Source: an uncultured Clostridia bacterium | Lineage (GTDB): Bacteria; Bacillota; Clostridia; Lachnospirales; Lachnospiraceae | Assembly (NCBI GenBank): GCA_946405675.1 | Contig: CAMJIC010000012.1 | Location: 1-22,268 of the forward strand | DNA length: 22,268 nt | Direction: 5' to 3' | Position numbers and translations under genes: made by a program | Notes under the pieces: generated by a model | Told to the model about the DNA's origin: nothing | Seen by the model: only the letters and a program-made list of their open reading frames with translations | Database searches by the model: none | Shown: positions 15,804-21,551 of the stretch, in pieces | How the letters are laid out: the number at the start of each line of letters is the position of its first letter | How positions within the stretch are numbered: the first letter of the stretch is position 1

Positions 15804-17011
15804 AAAAGATGATGATCCTTGGAGCGGGAATATACCAGCTTCCACTGATCAATGCAGCCAGGCGGCTGGGCTTTGAGACCATAGCCGTCAGTATTCCCGG
15901 AAATTATCCTGGTTTTCAGGCCGCTGACCGGGTGCTTTTGTTTGACACAAGAGACAAGGAACAGGTTCTTAAGGCCGCGGCCGGAGAGAAGGTTGCCGGA
16001 ATCTGCACGACCGGGACAGATGTAGCTGTTTCATCGATCGGCTATGCCTGTGGCCGGCTGGGACTGCCGGGCATACCGGTGCGCTCTGCCGAGGTGCTTT
16101 GCAATAAGGCGCTCATGAAGGAAGCCTTCCTGAAGCATGGGGTACGGTGTGCGTTTGGACGAAGGGCTTATCATGTCTCTCAGGCTATTGAGATTGCCCG
16201 TGAGATCGGGTATCCGGTTGTTGTGAAGCGGGTAGACAGCTCAGGCAGCAGGGGAATCACGGCGGTTTTTGAGGAAGATGGCATGCAGGAGGCATTCCGG
16301 CTTGCGGCGGAGAGAACAAACCAGGATTACGTGCTTGTAGAGAAGATGCTGAAAGGGATAGAGATAGGAGTAGACGGCTTTATCCGTGACCATAAGATCG
16401 TATTCTTTGCACCTCATGCCAAGTTCATCTACCATGGAGAGCATTCCACTGTGCCGGTGGGACATACGTTTCCCTGTCCCCTGAGTGAGAGCGCCCTTGC
16501 AGACTTGAGGGAACAGCTGCAGCTTGCGGCGGATGCGACAGGCGCTGATGCCTGCTGCTTTAATGCGGATGTCTTCATGGATGGAGATCAGGCATGGCTG
16601 ATTGAGCTTGGGGGAAGATGCGGTGCAACCTGTATCCCGGAACTGATCCAGGCGCATTATGGGTTTGACTATTATGAAGCAATGCTGCTTGAGGCATCAG
16701 GCGGGAAAGCTGCGTTTCCTTCGCGCGAAGGCACAGTGCCATGTATGGCGAAGCTGATTACCAGCCCGACAGAGGGAGTGATCACAGGAATTGATATGGA
16801 ACGCCTGGAACAGATCAGAAGAAGCGGCATTCAGGTGGTCATTGACTATCCGGTTGCGACTCATGTGTTTGCGATGTCGGATGGAACAGACAGATTAGGA
16901 CATGTCCTTGCGAAAACTGACCGCGAAGGTGTTTTGGATGAAGCGGTTTCCAGGGTGCAAAGCTGCATTGAGATAAATGGAAAGAGTCTGGAGGAATTAT
17001 GGAGAAGCTGA
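15800..17011 (+). CDS. ATP-grasp carboxylate-amine ligase, copy 1
   Basis: This 403-residue protein is an ATP-grasp ligase, which joins a carboxylate to an amine or thiol through an acyl phosphate. The N-terminal pre-ATP-grasp domain starts MKKMMILGAGIYQLPLINAA, as in the PurK/CarB-like group. VVKRVDSSGSRG (141-152) is the nucleotide loop with Lys143; FNADVF (254-259) and IELGGRCGATC (268-278) carry the metal-binding Asn255 and Glu269. A C-terminal domain with RLGHVL (365-370) resembles PurK and BL00235-type amino-acid ligases. Substrates are unknown. The ATG overlaps the preceding GT2 stop by four bases and has GGAAGG just upstream. A longer open frame runs back to 15500 inside the GT2 gene and is rejected. 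The stop overlaps the SMR gene start by 13 bases. It may attach an amino acid or acyl group to the sugar handled by its GT2 partner (inference). Confidence 0.88.
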   Translation: MKKMMILGAGIYQLPLINAARRLGFETIAVSIPGNYPGFQAADRVLLFDTRDKEQVLKAAAGEKVAGICTTGTDVAVSSIGYACGRLGLPGIPVRSAEVLCNKALMKEAFLKHGVRCAFGRRAYHVSQAIEIAREIGYPVVVKRVDSSGSRGITAVFEEDGMQEAFRLAAERTNQDYVLVEKMLKGIEIGVDGFIRDHKIVFFAPHAKFIYHGEHSTVPVGHTFPCPLSESALADLREQLQLAADATGADACCFNADVFMDGDQAWLIELGGRCGATCIPELIQAHYGFDYYEAMLLEASGGKAAFPSREGTVPCMAKLITSPTEGVITGIDMERLEQIRRSGIQVVIDYPVATHVFAMSDGTDRLGHVLAKTDREGVLDEAVSRVQSCIEINGKSLEELWRS

Positions 17012-17349
17012 AACGATTCATTCCTCTTCATCTGACGATCCTGCTGTTCTCCCTGACCAGCGTTTTTTCAAAAGCTGCAAGCGTATTTTATAACAAAGAG
17101 GGAATCCGTTCCCCTTATCTGTGGCTTTTTTTGTTTCTGATGCTGCTCAACTGCGCGGTCTACGCTGTTTTCTGGCAGAAAGTGATTCAGGGAATCGACC
17201 TGAATGTGGCATATGCGAACCGGACCGTTTACCTGGTATGGGTACAGATCTGGGCCGTAATCATTTTTAAGGAAAATCTGTGCGCTTCCAATATTGTGGG
17301 GATCCTGATCGTAATCGCAGGTGTTTTGGTGGTGGTGTTCCATGAATAA
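16999..17349 (+). CDS. SMR-type small membrane protein, flippase subunit 1 (ArnE/F-like)
   Basis: This 116-residue protein has four predicted membrane helices in the small multidrug resistance/EamA fold, with the C-terminal half LNVAYANRTVYLVWVQIWAV and FKENLCASNIVGILIVIAGV. SMR proteins work as dimers. In the arn system, ArnE and ArnF of this fold flip undecaprenyl-phosphate-aminoarabinose. Aligning the conserved Lys of helix 1 (Lys33 here, Lys22 in EmrE) places Lys25 where EmrE has its proton-coupled Glu14. The missing Glu argues against a drug/proton antiporter and for a lipid-carrier role. The ATG has GGAGG upstream and overlaps the ATP-grasp gene by 13 bases. The next gene, another SMR protein, overlaps its 3' end by eight bases, as expected for a heterodimer. 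Confidence 0.85.
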   Translation: MEKLKRFIPLHLTILLFSLTSVFSKAASVFYNKEGIRSPYLWLFLFLMLLNCAVYAVFWQKVIQGIDLNVAYANRTVYLVWVQIWAVIIFKENLCASNIVGILIVIAGVLVVVFHE

Positions 17350-17686
17350 ATATCTCATCCTGATGTTTGTACTTACTTTTTTTTCGGCAGTTTCACAGCT
17401 GCTTCTGAAGCTCAGCGCAAACGAACCCCATGAGGGCAGGCTTGGGGCGTATCTGAATAAGAAAGTGATTACGGCGTATTTCATTTTTGGCGTAGTGCTG
17501 CTGCTCAATACCTACGCTTACACAAAGGTGAACCTGAAGTACGGACCGGTGATCGATACCTTTACGTATGTTTTCGTCCTGCTCCTCTCTGTGCTGGTGC
17601 TCAAGGAGAAGCTCACCGGCTGGAAGCTGCTTGGCAATATCATGATCATCTGCGGTGTGCTCCTGTTCTCCCTGGAGCCCTTCTGA
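17342..17686 (+). CDS. SMR-type small membrane protein, flippase subunit 2 (ArnE/F-like)
   Basis: This 114-residue protein has four predicted helices in the SMR fold. Helix 1 contains SAVSQLLLKLS, with Lys23 matching EmrE Lys22. The Glu14 position is Ser15, so, like its partner, it lacks the proton-coupled Glu of drug exporters. The C-terminal half, YGPVIDTFTYVFVLLLSVLVLKEKLTGWKLLGN, is typical of the family. It overlaps the preceding SMR gene by eight bases, so the two probably form one heterodimeric flippase for undecaprenyl-phosphate-linked sugar. An in-frame GTG at 17321 is rejected for lack of a ribosome site; the ATG also has only a weak GGTGGTG, consistent with coupled translation. It is the last gene before a terminator-like hairpin. 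Confidence 0.85.
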   Translation: MNKYLILMFVLTFFSAVSQLLLKLSANEPHEGRLGAYLNKKVITAYFIFGVVLLLNTYAYTKVNLKYGPVIDTFTYVFVLLLSVLVLKEKLTGWKLLGNIMIICGVLLFSLEPF

Positions 17687-17702
17687 AGAGAATAAGTCAT
17701 CT

Positions 17703-17728
17703 CCTGTCGGGTGTGACCTGCAGGTTTT
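17703..17728 (+). terminator. possible terminator at the end of the 8065-17686 operon
   Basis: Arms 17703-17710 and 17717-17724 (CCTGTCGG with CCTGCAGG) form an 8-bp stem with one wobble and one mismatch, a GTGTGA loop, and TTTT at 17725-17728. It begins 17 bases after the SMR stop codon. The short T-tract makes it a modest terminator. Confidence 0.4.
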
Positions 17729-17776
17729 GATGGTGCATGGGTGTAAAGATGGAATTATTGTGAGCAATGTGGTAAG

Positions 17777-17842
17777 ATGCCCGTAACGATTCAGGACAGC
17801 CTGAAACACTTGCTGCTGAGGGCGTATGAAAGTGTAAATTAA
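17777..17842 (+). other. 21-codon open frame, doubtful leader peptide
   Basis: ATG at 17777 opens a 21-residue frame that includes HLLLR and ends in TAA at 17840-17842, three bases before the hairpin at 17846. Only a poor GGTAAG precedes it. Its first bases, ATGCCCG, could pair with CGGGCAT at 17850-17856, competing with the downstream hairpin. A leader peptide is possible but not supported by a ribosome site; chance is likely. Confidence 0.12.
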
Positions 17843-17845
17843 GTG

Positions 17846-17883
17846 GCATCGGGCATTTCGGGATGTGAAGCCTCGCCCGATGC
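17846..17883. repeat. inverted repeat with 9-bp perfect arms
   Basis: GCATCGGGC at 17846-17854 and GCCCGATGC at 17875-17883 are perfect complements around a 20-base loop. No T-tract follows; instead the next palindrome begins at the very next base. It may be an RNA hairpin in the leader of the 17988 gene. Confidence 0.6.
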
Positions 17884-17915
17884 GTCATTGTTCAGAACAG
17901 GTTCTGAACAATGAC
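17884..17915. promoter_or_regulatory. perfect 15-bp-arm palindrome, possible operator
   Basis: GTCATTGTTCAGAAC (17884-17898) and its exact complement (17901-17915) flank an AG centre, giving 30 of 30 paired bases. There is no T-tract on either side, so a terminator role is unlikely. The near-symmetric centre suits a dimeric DNA-binding protein. It resembles a LexA box (GAAC, GTTC), but the spacing is two bases, not four. It ends 72 bases before the GT2 start at 17988. Confidence 0.55.
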
Positions 17916-17930
17916 AGATGCTCATAGATT
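17902..17930 (+). promoter_or_regulatory. weak candidate promoter overlapping the palindrome
   Basis: TTCTGA at 17902-17907 and TAGATT at 17925-17930 are 17 bases apart. The boxes are weak (three and four of six matches). If real, the palindrome at 17884-17915 covers the -35 box, the arrangement of a repressed promoter for the GT2 gene at 17988. Confidence 0.2.
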
Positions 17931-17987
17931 ATGTGATGAACTGAGAAATGGCAGTGGCAGTTCAGGATATAACAGGCGGAAGGAAAT

Positions 17988-18980
17988 ATGCTGTATACAG
18001 TGATCATTCCATGCTACAAATCTTCTTTGACTATCCGCAAGGTGGTCCTGGAGACGATGGAGCAGTTTGAGCAGATGAAACGCGGCGATGTGGAGTTCGT
18101 TCTTGTGGATGACTGCAGTCCGGATGGGGGGGCAACCGTCAGGGAGCTCAGGAATCTGGTGGAGCAGTACCCGAACGTACTTGCTGTTGAGCTTGCGAAA
18201 AACGCGGGCCAGCACAATGCCCAGATGGCTGCATTGAATTACGCGAAGGGGGATATCATTATCTCCATGGATGACGATGGCCAGACCAGCCCCACCCAGC
18301 TTCCCAGGCTTCTGGATGAGATGGATAAAGGGTTTGATATTGTCTATGCATATTATCCCCATAAAGAACATTCGGGCGGCCGGAATCTTGGAAGCCGGTT
18401 CAACCAGTGGTCCCTCCGGATCCTGATCGGGAAACCGAAGGACATGAAGACCAGTTCCTTCTGGGTGATCCGCAGGTTTGTCCGTGACTATGCCATTCAG
18501 TACAAAAGTGCTTATACCCACATCCAGGGCGTATTTCTGCGGGTGACGCGCAATATCAGCTGCGTGCCTGTGGAGCATTTTAAGAGAGAGGTGGGCCAGA
18601 GCGGATATACCCTGCGCAAGCTGATCGGGCTATGGGCCAATATCATTGGTTTCTCCATCGTTCCCCTCAGGATCGCGACTGTGCTGGGGTATCTTTTTTC
18701 CGCGGCAGGGCTGATCGGGATCATCTGTGTAGTGGTACGCAAGATTGTCCGGCCGGTGACGGCCATTGGCTGGCCGAGCGTCATGGTTGCAATTCTTTTC
18801 TTCTCCGGCCTGATTCTCCTGTTCATGGGCCTGATCGGAGAATACATCGGGAGGATCTTCCTGGGCATGAGCAATAATCCGCAGTTCGTAGTGAGACAGA
18901 TAGATGGATATGATCAGGGATCACGTCAGGGAAATGAGCCGGATGGGTACCCTGTCAGGAAAGAGGAGGCGATATCATGA
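17988..18980 (+). CDS. GT2 polyprenyl-phosphate glycosyltransferase (ArnC/CsbB-like), copy 2
   Basis: This 330-residue enzyme has the same plan as the gene at 14859: a GT2 domain with VIIPCYKSS at the start, LVDDCS (39-44), AGQHNAQMAAL and MDDDGQ (94-99), then two C-terminal helices (about 225-250 and 262-288) ending in LIGEYIGRIF (282-291). By family it loads a sugar onto undecaprenyl phosphate at the inner face of the membrane. Against copy 1, the catalytic and membrane signatures are kept while the acceptor and donor loops (about 120-200) differ, so it may use another sugar or be an alternative to copy 1. A C-terminal hydrophilic tail (303-330) is longer than in copy 1. GGAAGGA lies just before the ATG. 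Its stop overlaps the ATP-grasp start by four bases, exactly as in the first pair. It has no SMR or YfhO gene of its own in this unit. Confidence 0.92.
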   Translation: MLYTVIIPCYKSSLTIRKVVLETMEQFEQMKRGDVEFVLVDDCSPDGGATVRELRNLVEQYPNVLAVELAKNAGQHNAQMAALNYAKGDIIISMDDDGQTSPTQLPRLLDEMDKGFDIVYAYYPHKEHSGGRNLGSRFNQWSLRILIGKPKDMKTSSFWVIRRFVRDYAIQYKSAYTHIQGVFLRVTRNISCVPVEHFKREVGQSGYTLRKLIGLWANIIGFSIVPLRIATVLGYLFSAAGLIGIICVVVRKIVRPVTAIGWPSVMVAILFFSGLILLFMGLIGEYIGRIFLGMSNNPQFVVRQIDGYDQGSRQGNEPDGYPVRKEEAIS

Positions 18981-20155
18981 AAAAGCTTATGATCATGGGA
19001 GCAGGGACTTATCAGGTTCCGCTGATCAGGGCGGCAAAGGCAATGGGAATCTATACGATTGCGGTTTCCATTCCTGGGAAATATCCGGGATTTGCATATG
19101 CGGACGAGGTTCTGCATATCAATACGGTTGATTCGGAAGCGGTCCTTCAGGCAGCGCGGGAGAGAAACATCGATGGGATCTGCACTGCGGGGACGGATGT
19201 TGCCGTTATGACGATCGGACGGGTCAATGATGCGCTTGGCCTGTCCGGGATCTCATATGAAGCTGCCAGGCTTGCCTGTGATAAGGTTCTCATGAAACGG
19301 TGCTATGAGGAGAATGGCGTACGCACTGCAAAGTACCGGAAGGTGTATTTCAATGAGGATGTGAATCAGAAGATCGAAGGACTGGAGTATCCTCTGATCG
19401 TTAAGATTGTAGATTCTTCCGGAAGCCGGGGCATCACAAGAGTGGACCGCCCTTCCCAGCTGCAGGGGGCGATCCGTAATGCGCAGGCATTTACCCATAA
19501 AGATTATTACATTGTGGAAGAGTTCATTGTCGGCAGGGAATTTGGCGCGCAGGCCTTTGTCATGGATGGGGAAGTTCAGTTTATTCTTCCTCATGGGGAT
19601 TATATCTTCCATGGCAGCACCGGTGTTCCGGCGGGGCATTTCGCTCCCTATGCGCTGACCCAGGTACAGCTGGAGGACTGCAGGGAGACGACCAGGAAGG
19701 CACTTCAGGCAATGAAGCTGGACAATTGTGCCTGTAACTGTGATTTCATCATGCGCGATGGAAAAACCTATGTCCTCGAGGTGGGCGGAAGATCCGGCGC
19801 AACATGCCTGGCGGAACTGGTTTCTATTTACTATGGATACGATTATTATCAGAAAATCATTGAGGTGGCCCTTGGACAAAAGCCGGAGTTTCCCACAGAT
19901 CAGCATGTGCCGAATGCTTCAAAGCTTCTGATGAGTGACAAGGATGGAGAGATCATTGCCCTGGCAAACCGGAATCCAAAGAATGACCCGAATGTCTATG
20001 AGGTTGTTTTTGATTATACCGTCGGGGATCAGGTAAAGAAGTTCCATGTCGGGCCAAACCGGATCGGCCATGTAATTACCAAAGGGAAGACACTGACGGA
20101 AGCGACAGCCGCGTTGAACCGCGCCTTGGAAAAGATTGAGATTGAAGTAGTGTAA
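18977..20155 (+). CDS. ATP-grasp carboxylate-amine ligase, copy 2
   Basis: This 392-residue protein is a paralogue of the gene at 15800, alignable without gaps by eye through about residue 155. It begins MKKLMIMGAGTYQVPLIRAA and has the nucleotide loop IVKIVDSSGSRG (141-152, Lys143), CNCDFI (253-258) and LEVGGRSGATC (267-277, Glu268), the metal-binding Asn and Glu of the ATP-grasp fold. The C-terminal RIGHVITKG (362-370) matches RLGHVLAKT of copy 1. The stretch between about residues 185 and 230 and the insert near 330-355 differ from copy 1, so the substrate may differ. It should form an amide or similar bond from a carboxylate using ATP; the substrates are unknown. AGAGGAGG precedes the ATG, which overlaps the GT2 stop by four bases. 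The PaaK-like gene follows after 7-13 bases, so three biosynthetic genes form this unit. Confidence 0.88.
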   Translation: MKKLMIMGAGTYQVPLIRAAKAMGIYTIAVSIPGKYPGFAYADEVLHINTVDSEAVLQAARERNIDGICTAGTDVAVMTIGRVNDALGLSGISYEAARLACDKVLMKRCYEENGVRTAKYRKVYFNEDVNQKIEGLEYPLIVKIVDSSGSRGITRVDRPSQLQGAIRNAQAFTHKDYYIVEEFIVGREFGAQAFVMDGEVQFILPHGDYIFHGSTGVPAGHFAPYALTQVQLEDCRETTRKALQAMKLDNCACNCDFIMRDGKTYVLEVGGRSGATCLAELVSIYYGYDYYQKIIEVALGQKPEFPTDQHVPNASKLLMSDKDGEIIALANRNPKNDPNVYEVVFDYTVGDQVKKFHVGPNRIGHVITKGKTLTEATAALNRALEKIEIEVV

Positions 20156-20168
20156 GGAAGAGATGCTG

Positions 20169-21458
20169 ATGTTGGAAAATGTACAGAAAAAGCTGATGAA
20201 CGGGTATATTCTGGCTGATCTGCCCCAGATGGCGCACCAGGTGCCGAAGAATTTTTCCCGTGTAATGCGGCTGCAGAATGAGAGGGTACAAAGGCTCGTC
20301 CGGCGCGCATATGAGATTGATTTCTACAGGGAGCGTTTTGATAAGGCCGGGGTACATCCGGAAGAGATCCGTACGGGAGACGACCTGACAAAGCTTCCTG
20401 TCCTGACGAAAAATGAGCTGCGGGAGTGGATGGGCAGCCTGAAAGATGATCTGAGATATAAGGACTGGATCTGTGATACGACATCAGGTTCTACGGGAAA
20501 ACCTGTTTCCGTACTGTTTTCTCCTCGTGAGAAAGCATATATGAAGGCTAACTGGTATCGGGTGATGCTGTGCTGTGGCTACAATCCTCTGACAGGAAAG
20601 ACGATGAGCCGGATCAATATGCATGATGTCAATCCGGGCGGCAGGGACACATTCCTGCAGAAGCTGGGGATTTTCCGGCATCAGTTTGTTGATCAGTATG
20701 CACCGGAAGAGGAAGTGATAGACCGGATCAATGCATATGAACCGGATTGGCTTTATATGAATAAGACGGAACTGATGAGGCTGGTCCTATACGCGAAGAG
20801 AACCGGGAAAAAAATCTTTCATCCGAAGTTTTATGATCCGATCTCAGAGAAGGTGACGGAAAATGACCGTGCATTGTTTATCGAACAGTTAGGGCCTGGC
20901 ATTATAGATTCCTATGGGACGGCGGAGACCGGAGCCTGCATGCTGCGGCTTCCGGGGAAGGATTATTATGCCGTGCACAATGACTCCTTTGTGGTTAATG
21001 TGATCGATGAAGACGGACAGCTGACCCGGCAGGGCAGGGTTGTAATCACTCCTCTGTATAAAACAGATCTTCCTCTGATCAATTATGAGGTGGGTGACAG
21101 GGCAATCATGCGCACATGGCAGGGGGTTCACTTTATCACGGAGATGGAAGGCAGGCTGAATGATTATTTCCGGTATGAGGATGGCAGAGTCACCAGCTTT
21201 TTTGAGGTGACACCTGTGATCGCCCATTGCCCTGATATCCTTCAGATCCGCTTTATCCAGAAATCATGGGACCTGATCCATGTCCAGATCGTGAGGGATG
21301 AGAATGCAGGCATGACCGCGCCGCAGCTGGAGGAGTATATTTCCGGATCATTAAATCAGATTTTCAAGAAACCGTTTCAGTTCGAATTCGAGTGGATGAA
21401 GGTGATCCCCCCGGATCCCAACGGAAAGCTGCGCATGATCGTATGTGAAGTTGCGTAG
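20169..21458 (+). CDS. PaaK/CapK-like adenylate-forming enzyme
   Basis: This 429-residue cytoplasmic protein belongs to the ANL superfamily near phenylacetate-CoA ligase (PaaK) and the capsule-locus protein CapK. It should activate a carboxylate as acyl-AMP. The ATP loop TTSGSTGKP (104-112), the adenine-binding YGTAETG (249-255), YEVGDR (306-311) and the hinge-like GRLNDYF (328-334) are present. The C-terminal PDPNGKLRM holds a Lys near 420 in the place of the family's catalytic Lys. An ATG at 20163 would add two residues, but AAGGAAG at 20154-20160 lies only two bases from it and eight from 20169. Enzymes of this kind in surface-polysaccharide loci are thought to pass an acyl or aminoacyl group to a sugar or carrier; no carrier protein is seen here. 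It directly follows an ATP-grasp gene. The acyl substrate is unknown. Confidence 0.85.
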   Translation: MLENVQKKLMNGYILADLPQMAHQVPKNFSRVMRLQNERVQRLVRRAYEIDFYRERFDKAGVHPEEIRTGDDLTKLPVLTKNELREWMGSLKDDLRYKDWICDTTSGSTGKPVSVLFSPREKAYMKANWYRVMLCCGYNPLTGKTMSRINMHDVNPGGRDTFLQKLGIFRHQFVDQYAPEEEVIDRINAYEPDWLYMNKTELMRLVLYAKRTGKKIFHPKFYDPISEKVTENDRALFIEQLGPGIIDSYGTAETGACMLRLPGKDYYAVHNDSFVVNVIDEDGQLTRQGRVVITPLYKTDLPLINYEVGDRAIMRTWQGVHFITEMEGRLNDYFRYEDGRVTSFFEVTPVIAHCPDILQIRFIQKSWDLIHVQIVRDENAGMTAPQLEEYISGSLNQIFKKPFQFEFEWMKVIPPDPNGKLRMIVCEVA

Positions 21459-21551
21459 GAAATCTGAAGGAGTGTATCCGCAAAAAGCGGGGGGCTTGCC
21501 GGAGAGAATGAAATGACCGCAATTATCAACAAGGAAAGGATTGGGTGAAAG

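Larger units (their letters stand above)
17687..17987. other. gene-free region between the two GT2 modules
   Basis: About 300 bases without a supported gene. It contains the terminator-like hairpin at 17703-17728 and a 21-codon open frame at 17777-17842 with no good ribosome site. A 6-bp hairpin, TTCAGG-ACAG-CCTGAA, lies inside that frame. Two abutting inverted repeats follow at 17846-17883 and 17884-17915, then the ribosome site (GGAAGGA) of the gene at 17988. Confidence 0.6.

Noticed and set aside
16999..17686. Multidrug efflux pump of the EmrE type
   Set aside because: Both proteins lack the helix-1 Glu at the EmrE Glu14 position, and they overlap glycan-pathway genes, which fits a lipid-carrier flippase better.
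17884..17915. LexA (SOS) box within the palindrome
   Set aside because: The Gram-positive box needs four bases between GAAC and GTTC; here there are two, and no SOS gene is nearby.
17703..17915. CRISPR array or mobile-element end in the gene-free region
   Set aside because: The inverted repeats differ from each other and are not regularly spaced. No transposase, integrase or cas gene is in the window.
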